Assembly (NCBI RefSeq): GCF_030282825.1 | Contig: NZ_JASTZU010000063.1 | Location: 496,001-560,000 of the forward strand | DNA: 64,000 nucleotides | DNA from: Aquibacillus rhizosphaerae | GTDB lineage: Bacteria; Bacillota; Bacilli; Bacillales; Amphibacillaceae | Direction of reading: 5' to 3' | Part shown: positions 57,965 through 64,000 of the stretch, piece after piece | Layout: the number at the start of each line of letters is the position of its first letter | How positions within the stretch are numbered: the stretch's first letter is position 1 | Notes under the pieces: model-generated | Told to the model about the DNA's origin: nothing | Database searches by the model: none | The model's input: the letters and a program-made list of their open reading frames with translations, nothing else | Translations under genes and position numbers: made by a program

Positions 57965-58516
57965 TCAATGCGCGTGATTAAACTTTTTCTTATAATCTAT
58001 ATAGACTAATAAAATTAAGATTAGAAAAAGAACAACCATACAGAGTGGAATCAACCACAACTTTGCCTCCACTAAATATAACCCAACAGTCATAATTATT
58101 ACTGAAATCAAAGGTGCCATTATATAATAGGCTTTTGCATCATAAAGCCACCCATATGGAAAGAAATGGGCACCTACTATAATAGCAAAAAATATAACTG
58201 CTACCTCCGGATTTTTTACTATAGCCCATATAAGTATAGGAAAATAAATAATTTGCGCGACATTTAAGTACATTCCTAAATTCCCCAATGGAATATCTTT
58301 GAATTTCCAATCGGCTTTTAATAGCGTAGAGATGCCAATAGACAACGGAAACATTAATCCTGTTGAAAATAACATAAATATATTTTTCTGATAGGTTTCT
58401 ATTGGTTGTAAAAATATTACCGTAATGATTGACCAAATTACTACAGCAGACAACAGAAAACCTATACCATTTTTTCCACTTACTGATAGTTTATTTCTCA
58501 TCTCTGATAATTCCAA
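57965..58516 (-). CDS. Six-segment membrane protein (DUF7010-like)
   Basis: A 183-residue membrane protein opening with MELSEMRNKLSVSGKNGIGF, then six hydrophobic helices. GAHFFPYGWLYDAKAYYIMA lies between helices 4 and 5, and a basic tail KKKFNHAH closes it. The N-terminal pattern fits a conserved family of unknown function that I recall as DUF7010, without certainty. An AGGGGG site precedes the ATG. It appears monocistronic. Confidence 0.7.
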   Translation of the reverse strand: MELSEMRNKLSVSGKNGIGFLLSAVVIWSIITVIFLQPIETYQKNIFMLFSTGLMFPLSIGISTLLKADWKFKDIPLGNLGMYLNVAQIIYFPILIWAIVKNPEVAVIFFAIIVGAHFFPYGWLYDAKAYYIMAPLISVIIMTVGLYLVEAKLWLIPLCMVVLFLILILLVYIDYKKKFNHAH

Positions 58517-58713
58517 AATTAATCCCCCTAATCTCTTTTTACATAATGCTTTGGTTTAGATCATTTCATCAATTATTCCGATATTAATTTTAACATAAAA
58601 TACCAAAAGGTCATTTAAATTTTTTATTACAGAATGTTTTTATCATAGTATTTGTGTATCATACATTTGATAAGCAGTACGAAGGATTGTTAATATTGTC
58701 TTGCCTTGCCGAT

Positions 58714-58755
58714 AAAATAGACCCCCGTTCGAAATAGCTGCCTATTTTTCTTTTA
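58714..58755 (+). terminator. Terminator-like hairpin without an obvious upstream gene
   Basis: AAAATAG and CTATTTT pair around a 21-base loop that includes ACCCCCGTTCGAA, followed by TCTTTT. The genes on either side diverge from this gap, so it may end an unrecognised short RNA or be a relic. Confidence 0.35.
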
Positions 58756-58804
58756 AGGTCCTAATACATGCTATGATAGTAATAGATTAAGGAGGCTAAC
58801 TTAA

Positions 58805-59506
58805 ATGGATACGATAATATTTGATGTGGATGATACATTATACGATCAAGCACTGTCTTTTCATCATACATTTAGAAAGTTGGTTAAAGGACAGTTTACA
58901 TATGAAGAGATTGATCAAATATACACAGCTAGTAGGAAGTATAGTGAGATTTTATTTGACCAAAGTGAAGCAGGGGAGATATCCCAATTTGAATGGCAAA
59001 CTGGTCGGATTATCGCTGCATGTAAAGATTTTAATATCCCGATGGATAAAGAAAAAGCAACTACTTTTCATGAGACGTATGTTGTTGAACAACAAAAAAT
59101 CACGATGTTTGATGAAGTAGTAGAGCTATTAGACTTGCTGCATCAAAAAGAGAAAAAACTTGCCATTCTTACTAACGGTGAGGAGAAACATCAATCGATG
59201 AAAATTAACCAGCTTGACTTAACCAGCTGGATTCCTGTTGAGAACATTTTTATTTCAGGAACTCATGGTCACGCCAAACCGAAGCGGGAAATCTTTGATA
59301 TTGTCGAAAAAAAACTTGGACTTGAACCAACAAAAACAGTTTACATAGGTGACTCTTTTGAAAAAGATATAGTTGGGGCGAAACAAGCAGGTTGGCAGGC
59401 AATTTGGATGAATCATCGTAGAAAATCTGTACCTACTGACACTGATTATAAGCCGGATAATGAAGTGCATAGTGCAAAGGATCTTTTAGATTTATTTGTT
59501 GATTGA
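58805..59506 (+). CDS. HAD-superfamily phosphatase
   Basis: A 233-residue HAD hydrolase with cap type I. Motif I is FDVDDTLYDQA (nucleophile Asp and acid/base Asp), motif II is LAILTNGEEK, motif III Lys lies in HGHAKPKREIFD, and motif IV is VYIGDSFEKDIVGAKQAGW. It dephosphorylates small phosphorylated metabolites, perhaps nucleotides or sugars, and the substrate is unknown. AAGGAGG precedes the ATG. Confidence 0.9.
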   Translation: MDTIIFDVDDTLYDQALSFHHTFRKLVKGQFTYEEIDQIYTASRKYSEILFDQSEAGEISQFEWQTGRIIAACKDFNIPMDKEKATTFHETYVVEQQKITMFDEVVELLDLLHQKEKKLAILTNGEEKHQSMKINQLDLTSWIPVENIFISGTHGHAKPKREIFDIVEKKLGLEPTKTVYIGDSFEKDIVGAKQAGWQAIWMNHRRKSVPTDTDYKPDNEVHSAKDLLDLFVD

Positions 59507-59620
59507 AACCTTGTAAAGATTTTATTTTGAAAGAAAATACTTTTCCGTCAGCTACATTTTAAATGAAAGAATGCACACCATAAGAAAATCTATTCTTGAA
59601 ATAAAATGGAGGGACATACA

Positions 59621-59767
59621 ATGGCTAAGAAAGAAAAACTAAATGAAGAAGCTATTTTAAATAATAATTTGGATGCTTCAACCTTAAAAATGAATAATGA
59701 TATCACCAAACAACATCAAGAACCTAAACAAGATAAACTAGATACGCTGAAAAATACAGAAAGATAA
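59621..59767 (+). CDS. 48-residue hydrophilic miniprotein
   Basis: ATG 59621 follows GGAGGG with 7 bases, and the frame ends TAA at 59765. The product starts MAKKEKLNEEAILNNN and is Lys/Asn/Gln-rich, without hydrophobic segments, ending LDTLKNTER. It looks like an intrinsically disordered small protein, perhaps spore-related, but no family is recognised. A terminator follows. The rest of 59850-60154 shows no gene. Confidence 0.55.
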   Translation: MAKKEKLNEEAILNNNLDASTLKMNNDITKQHQEPKQDKLDTLKNTER

Positions 59768-59816
59768 TTTTTTTAAAATTCCTAAATAAGATACACATGA
59801 CATTTAAGTTATAATG

Positions 59817-59850
59817 GCGCTTGGATTATTGGTCCAAGTGCTATTTGTCG
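59817..59850 (+). terminator. Intrinsic terminator
   Basis: GCGCTTGGA, a 7-base loop, TCCAAGTGC (one G-U pair) and TATTTGTCGTATT. Confidence 0.6.
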
Positions 59851-60154
59851 TATTATTAAGAAAGCTATAACTCCTCTGTGTTTTTATCTACAATGCAATA
59901 TGATAGTGAAATTATATTTATTATTTATTTTTCATCATTTTCCGTGTTTGTTGTTATAATATATTTTAAACTAATGAAACAAAAAATGAGCTATGAAATT
60001 TACTATCATAAATAAAATAGCACTGTACTCCTTGTTTTTACACTATAAACCTTTGTTAATCACTTTACTTCTAACAGACACTATATAAGTTTGATCGAGA
60101 ATTATTGCCAAAAAACATAAAAAAACTAGTTGATCAAGAAAAGAGGAACTGAAC

Positions 60155-61030
60155 TTGAAAAAGTTTAAGAAGTTTTATTTGGAGATTACAAGTGTATGTA
60201 ATCTCGCTTGTAGCTTTTGTCCACCTACGATTAGAGAGAGGCAATTTGTTTCCGTTGAGGATTTTGCAATAAGGTTAGACCAGATTAAGCCGCATACAGA
60301 CTACATTAATTTACATGTAAAAGGTGAGCCATTGCTTCATCCCAAGATTGATCAACTGTTAGACATAAGCCATGAAAAAGGGTTTAAGGTGAATATTACC
60401 ACCAATGGAACACTAATTAATAAAAGGAAGCATCAATTACTAAATAAACCAGCTTTAAGACAGATGAATTTTTCCCTACACAGTTTTGATGGTCATGAAG
60501 GATCAGTCGATAAGGAAGGATACGTAAGTAGTGTGCTTTCATTTATTAAAGAAGCAACACACCAATCCGACATGATTGTTTCCTTAAGACTATGGAACCT
60601 ATCCGAAGATAATGCGACGAATGCGGAAAAACAACGTAACCGAGATATGCTTGCATTGATTGAATCGGAATTTAATTTGTCATATAAAATTGAAGAAAAA
60701 ATCACGCCGGGAAGTGGTATAAAAATTGCAGACCGAATCTTCATTAATCAAGATTATGAGTTCAAATGGCCCTCCTTACAAGAAGAAGAGGATGATGGCA
60801 AAGGTTTTTGTTATGGACTCCGCAACCAAGCAGGTATTTTAACGAACGGTACGGTTGTTCCTTGTTGTTTAGATGGAGAAGGTGTAATTAACCTTGGTAA
60901 TATAAAAAACTCCTCTTTTTCAGAAATTATTGCAGGGGACAGAGCGACCAAACTCGTCGATGGATTTTCAAAAAGGGTTGCAGTAGAGGAATTATGTAGG
61001 AAATGCGGTTACAGGAAACGGTTTGGTTAA
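60155..61030 (+). CDS. Radical SAM/SPASM domain protein
   Basis: A 291-residue enzyme starting at TTG (site GAGGA). The [4Fe-4S] site is Cys15-x3-Cys19-x2-Cys22 (SVCNLACSFCPP). HVKGEPLLHP and INITTNGTLI-like NITTNGTL follow in the barrel. The C-terminal SPASM-like half has FCYGLRNQAGILTNGTVVPC, CLDGEGVINLGN and CRKCGYRKRF, giving Cys ligands for an extra cluster. Such enzymes often modify peptides, but no precursor peptide is visible beside it. A stand-alone role is likely. Confidence 0.88.
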   Translation: MKKFKKFYLEITSVCNLACSFCPPTIRERQFVSVEDFAIRLDQIKPHTDYINLHVKGEPLLHPKIDQLLDISHEKGFKVNITTNGTLINKRKHQLLNKPALRQMNFSLHSFDGHEGSVDKEGYVSSVLSFIKEATHQSDMIVSLRLWNLSEDNATNAEKQRNRDMLALIESEFNLSYKIEEKITPGSGIKIADRIFINQDYEFKWPSLQEEEDDGKGFCYGLRNQAGILTNGTVVPCCLDGEGVINLGNIKNSSFSEIIAGDRATKLVDGFSKRVAVEELCRKCGYRKRFG

Positions 61031-61163
61031 TATGAAGTAGTGGAAGTTATTACCATTACTTTTCTTTTAAATATGTATAAACTTTCTGTTAAAATAGAAG
61101 TTTGATTGTCGATTACATAACAAAATGGATGACGTCACAGTATAAACATCGGAGGAAACACCC

Positions 61164-62291
61164 ATGAACAAGCAAACCTACTTTTATCAATTTCTTGAGC
61201 CCGTATCAAAAGAACTGGCCCTTGTGGCACGTGAGTTAGAAAATAGTATCTTCACTAGTCCACGTACAATGCTGACACATGCTAGAGTCTTTATTGAGAC
61301 GATCCTAGGAAAAGTAGTTCAGATTGAGAAAATCCCAGTAGATCAACGAACACACTTAAAAGAAAGATTAGCCTCATTAGATGAACATGGGTATTTAACA
61401 AATGAGATTCGCGATGCGCTGCATCATGTTCGTATGATTGGAAACCAGGCTGCCCATGATTCTCGAATCTTTCGTTTTTCAGAGGCTTTATTGTCGTGGG
61501 AAGCAGTGTACAAAATCGTAAAATGGTATGTGGAAGTTTATGGTCCAGTTAATCTAACCGTACCAGATTATCAAGACCCATCTCCACAAATGGAGCAGTC
61601 CTATGATATAGCTGAAGTAGAAGTAAGATTAAAAGCATTAGAAGAGCTCCTTACAGCATCGGTACATAAGCTCTCAGAAGAAACAGCCAAACCGGAAATT
61701 GCTGCGATCGAGGAAGAAATAGACTTACCATTTCAACCGGAACTGCCAGGATTCACAACAATACGTAAGATTTCCTATAAGGATCAACAACTAGAGGTTC
61801 CCCATTTCCTTAGGGATGCTTTTTTGTTGCCCCAACGGTTTAGCAAATCAGAAATGTTTCTCATCCGACTAGGTGGAGAACAACAGGCAAGAATTATGAG
61901 TGAACTGCCAAAGGACTTAGAAAATCTACACAAGCACGTGAAACGTTATAATGAAAAAAATGATGCAACGCTTTTTGATGAATTACAGGACTATATTAAG
62001 GAAGAAAAAACACGTCGTAAACTACTACTTGAGCGGCCAGGAGAACTTTTTTTATTTTACAAAACGAATTATGTGATTGTAACAGAACAGTTAGCTAGTA
62101 TTCAACTTAATACTTCTGAATTCACTGGAATTCCTAGCTTGATTAGACAACTAAATGAAGACCAAATCGAAATGGTAGGGCAGCTGCCAAAAGAACTTGT
62201 TATTCTAGCAAAATATGAAAATGTAGGTGTCGGTACAGTAGAGAAGCTGTTTGATCAATTAAAGGAAAAGCAATTGGATAAGATGAATTAA
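61164..62291 (+). CDS. DUF4145-domain protein
   Basis: A 375-residue cytosolic protein. The N-terminal 140 residues resemble DUF4145 (SPRTMLTHARVFIETIL, RDALHHVRMIGNQAAHDSR), the helical module also found at the start of some restriction subunits. A middle linker (AAIEEEIDLPFQPELPG) leads to an unrecognised C-terminal region with repeated LPKDLENLHKHV and LPKELVILAKYE helices. AGGAGG precedes the ATG. No restriction or defence genes sit nearby, so the function is unknown. Confidence 0.7.
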   Translation: MNKQTYFYQFLEPVSKELALVARELENSIFTSPRTMLTHARVFIETILGKVVQIEKIPVDQRTHLKERLASLDEHGYLTNEIRDALHHVRMIGNQAAHDSRIFRFSEALLSWEAVYKIVKWYVEVYGPVNLTVPDYQDPSPQMEQSYDIAEVEVRLKALEELLTASVHKLSEETAKPEIAAIEEEIDLPFQPELPGFTTIRKISYKDQQLEVPHFLRDAFLLPQRFSKSEMFLIRLGGEQQARIMSELPKDLENLHKHVKRYNEKNDATLFDELQDYIKEEKTRRKLLLERPGELFLFYKTNYVIVTEQLASIQLNTSEFTGIPSLIRQLNEDQIEMVGQLPKELVILAKYENVGVGTVEKLFDQLKEKQLDKMN

Positions 62292-62382
62292 ATACTTGAG
62301 TTATTAACCAAATATAATTATTTATAAAAGGAGCAGGCAAAATTTATATCCGTAAAAATTTAAAAAACTGTCTTTTAAAGGC

Positions 62383-62416
62383 TTGACAAGTATAAACGAG
62401 AATGATAATCTTTATC
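62383..62416 (+). promoter_or_regulatory. Fur box overlapping a sigma-A-like promoter
   Basis: TTGACA (62383-62388) and TAATCT (62406-62411) are 17 bases apart. Over the -10 lies GAGAATGATAATCTTTATC (62398-62416), 17 of 19 matches to the Fur consensus GATAATGATAATCATTATC. The promoter points right, into the 3' end of the minus-strand DUF1540 gene. No sense gene follows closely. Confidence 0.65.
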
Positions 62417-62431
62417 ATGTAAATAAAATAT

Positions 62432-62458
62432 AAAAAAAGAGTAGCTCAGAAAGCTACC
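62432..62458 (-). terminator. Terminator of the DUF1540 gene
   Basis: On the minus strand GTAGCT, a 5-base loop, AGCTAC and TCTTTTTTT. Confidence 0.85.
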
Positions 62459-62471
62459 CAGAAAACTTAAA

Positions 62472-62627
62472 TTAAACCTCAAGCTCAAATGTTTTGCAGT
62501 CAGTTTCTTGTTGCGAAGAAGCTGTACTGCCTTTGTGGCTAACTACAAAAATCTCATCAGCTCCACACTTTTCACCTTCCAAATTATGAACACAGTTTTC
62601 TACTTCACATAATACGTCTAAAGCCAT
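62472..62627 (-). CDS. DUF1540 metal-binding miniprotein (51 aa)
   Basis: ATG at 62627 follows GGAGGTGAG. The product opens MALDVLCEVENCVHN, with Cys also at GEKCGADEIFVV and near the end in ETDCKTFELEV. The C-x4-C-x8-C and late Cys pattern is the DUF1540 signature, small Bacillaceae/Clostridia proteins thought to bind metal, some spore-related. It has a good sigma-A-type promoter and a clear terminator. Confidence 0.85.
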   Translation of the reverse strand: MALDVLCEVENCVHNLEGEKCGADEIFVVSHKGSTASSQQETDCKTFELEV

Positions 62628-62651
62628 AATCTCTCACCTCCATTTTTTTAC

Positions 62652-62680
62652 ATTATATCAATAATAATTTTAATGTACAA
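62652..62680 (-). promoter_or_regulatory. Sigma-A-type promoter of the DUF1540 gene
   Basis: On the minus strand TTGTAC, 17 bases, TATAAT, located 24 bases before the start codon. Confidence 0.65.
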
Positions 62681-62794
62681 GTTATTATTGTATAAAGGGT
62701 CTAATGTTATATTTGTGTATTATAGATTTATAGACTCTCTATTTATTAGTATTAATACAATTGTCAAGTACAGTTTGAGTCAGAACTCCATCCT

Positions 62795-63024
62795 CCTTTT
62801 TTTGCTAATCTACTGAAAGACTCTCTTCTAAAATTCTTTACCCTAAAACCCGCTTAGAAACAAACGAGGGTTTATTTATTCATGAAACTTTTTCCATAAC
62901 ATTGCAACAAAAAGAAAGATGCAATAATATTCGTGACGGAGGGTCTAATCATCACATCTGTCTTTCTTCATTCCTCAATCAAAAAAACATGCAAGTTAAT
63001 CAGCTGATGGAAAAGGGATAGGAA
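62795..63024 (+). other. Possible unannotated frame or RNA ending at a terminator
   Basis: After a TAA near 62805 a frame stays open to TAG at 63018-63020 with coding-like text (KTRLETNEGLFIHETF, ITLQQKERCNNIRDGG) but no start codon with a ribosome binding site. A TAAAACCC/GGGTTTA hairpin lies at about 62854-62885. A strong terminator at 63011 suggests something is transcribed here, either a small protein, a broken gene or a non-coding RNA. Confidence 0.3.
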
Positions 63025-63040
63025 AGCTATCCCTTTTTCT
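63011..63040 (+). terminator. Strong intrinsic terminator
   Basis: AAAAGGGATA, a 7-base loop, TATCCCTTTTT. No well-supported gene lies directly upstream on this strand. Confidence 0.8.
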
Positions 63041-63099
63041 CAACTTATGATAAGTTCATAAATAAGCATTACTATTTTTTAAGAAGGGGAGAGATAGAT

Positions 63100-64000
63100 A
63101 TTCCTTTTGGTCCAAGAATTTTAAAAACAGGTTTAGCAGTTACGTTATCAATTTATATTTGTATTTTTTTCAGTTTGGATAATTTTGTTTTTGCTGGAGT
63201 AGCGGCGATATTGGCAGTCCAACCTTCTGTTTACCGTACATGGAAGCAATTATTAGATCAAGTAATCACAAATACATTAGGTGCTTCAATTTCTTTGTTT
63301 TTTATATATTTCTTTGGTGAAAACCCGGTCATTATCGGATTCGTAATTATTTTTATGATTTCATTAAATATCAAGTTGAAAATGGAAACCACTATTCCGC
63401 TAACGCTTGTTACTGTCATAGCAATAATGAGTGCGACGGGAAGTGGAGACTTTTATTTTGCATTAGAAAGATTTCTTGTCATTGTGATAGGAACTAGCAC
63501 TGCAATAATTGTTAATATATTGGTATATCCCCCAAAATACAAAAAGAAGTTTATTCAAAACGTAGACGTAACTTTTAGAAATATGTCGTTATTAATGAGA
63601 ACGGCGATTTCAAATGAAATGACAGAGGCTTCCTATCAAGATATTAACAGGAGCTTTAAGAAGGATTTGAAAAAATTAGAAGAACAATATAAATTATTCG
63701 ATGAAGAAAGAGAAAAGTTAGGTAAGGCAAAACGATTAAATATAAGAGAAATCGTTGTGTTTAAACAAATGCTGAAGGTTTTACAAGAGGGAAATCAGCT
63801 TCTGGAAAATATCGAGGAACACTATTTTCAAAGTAAATCTGAAAATGACGAAAATGAAGTATTTGACCAACAGCTGGAAGAATTAATAAAATACCATGAA
63901 TATTTATTGTTGAAATACTTAGGTAAAATAAAAGAAGACCATGAGGATATAGAAAACGATATATTAAAGGAAAAAGATAGGTTTTATGACCGGATTCTAG
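63100..64000 (+). CDS. FUSC/aromatic acid exporter family protein (partial, 3' end outside window)
   Basis: About 300 residues are present, and the frame runs off the window. It opens PFGPRILKTGLAVTLSIYI, the DUF939/aromatic acid exporter pattern. Four to six hydrophobic helices fill residues 8-150, with ILAVQPSVYRTWKQLLDQV in the first loop. A long charged cytoplasmic helical region follows (KKDLKKLEEQYKLFDEERE). No ATG, GTG or TTG is in frame near the start. AAGGGGAG lies 8 bases before an in-frame ATT at 63100, which is the best candidate. Confidence 0.82.
   Translation, partial: MPFGPRILKTGLAVTLSIYICIFFSLDNFVFAGVAAILAVQPSVYRTWKQLLDQVITNTLGASISLFFIYFFGENPVIIGFVIIFMISLNIKLKMETTIPLTLVTVIAIMSATGSGDFYFALERFLVIVIGTSTAIIVNILVYPPKYKKKFIQNVDVTFRNMSLLMRTAISNEMTEASYQDINRSFKKDLKKLEEQYKLFDEEREKLGKAKRLNIREIVVFKQMLKVLQEGNQLLENIEEHYFQSKSENDENEVFDQQLEELIKYHEYLLLKYLGKIKEDHEDIENDILKEKDRFYDRIL

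Noticed and set aside
60155-62291. Possible peptide natural product (RiPP) cluster around the radical SAM/SPASM protein
   Set aside because: No precursor peptide, protease or exporter was found within reach. The small frame at 59621 lacks Cys, Thr-rich core or a leader-core layout.

Overview
The window comes from a low-GC, spore-forming Bacillaceae-type Firmicute. The evidence is strong Shine-Dalgarno sites (AGGAGG/AAGGGG) with frequent TTG and GTG starts, sporulation genes (a SpoVIF homologue, a YjcZ-type miniprotein, a YheC/YheD ATP-grasp coat protein, DUF3231 proteins), sigma-K-like promoters, cre-like CcpA sites and a Fur box. The exact genus cannot be fixed from this sequence alone. No rRNA, tRNA or CRISPR array was seen.

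Layout. 0-8 kb: mixed chromosomal genes (a C45 acyltransferase-like hydrolase cut by the window edge, two unrelated-looking isochorismatase-fold hydrolases, YheC/D, YfmJ-type reductase, cardiolipin synthase, DUF1456) and a decayed coiled-coil gene. 8-14 kb: a KaiC-like double-domain ATPase with a degenerate second P-loop, tightly followed by a LuxR/GerE DNA-binding protein, then a methyl-accepting chemotaxis protein, a coiled-coil protein and a DUF3231 protein. 14-20 kb: a proline catabolism locus on the minus strand (putR, putB, putC, a 31-residue membrane miniprotein, putP). 20-38 kb: a large galactoside-use locus. A YesM/YesN-type two-component system is followed by a lipoprotein-permease-permease ABC importer without its own ATPase and by four intracellular glycosidases (GH2, GH42, GH36, GH2), with two cre-like sites ahead of the importer. 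The parts fit together as sensing, import and cytoplasmic hydrolysis of lactose, galacto-oligosaccharides and alpha-galactosides.

38-64 kb: a mosaic of transporters with regulators (Bcr/CflA efflux; TetR plus DHA2 efflux), FadH dienoyl-CoA reductase, a membrane sensor kinase, a UbiB-type kinase, NAD(P)-binding YhfK, a D,D-carboxypeptidase, sporulation miniproteins, a DUF305 protein, a HAD phosphatase, a radical SAM/SPASM protein, a DUF4145 protein, a DUF1540 metal-binding miniprotein and the start of a FUSC/aromatic acid exporter. Gene decay is visible here: an IS21 IstB remnant, a broken DUF3231 copy, a YjcZ-like gene with a stop codon, and further fragments.

Most notable for follow-up: two families of dispersed intergenic repeats (a 110-bp hairpin element in two equal-length copies, and an element of about 80 bp in opposite orientations); a near-consensus Fur box and promoter with no sense gene behind it, pointing antisense into the DUF1540 gene; the KaiC-like/LuxR pair; and the unannotated miniprotein between putC and putP.
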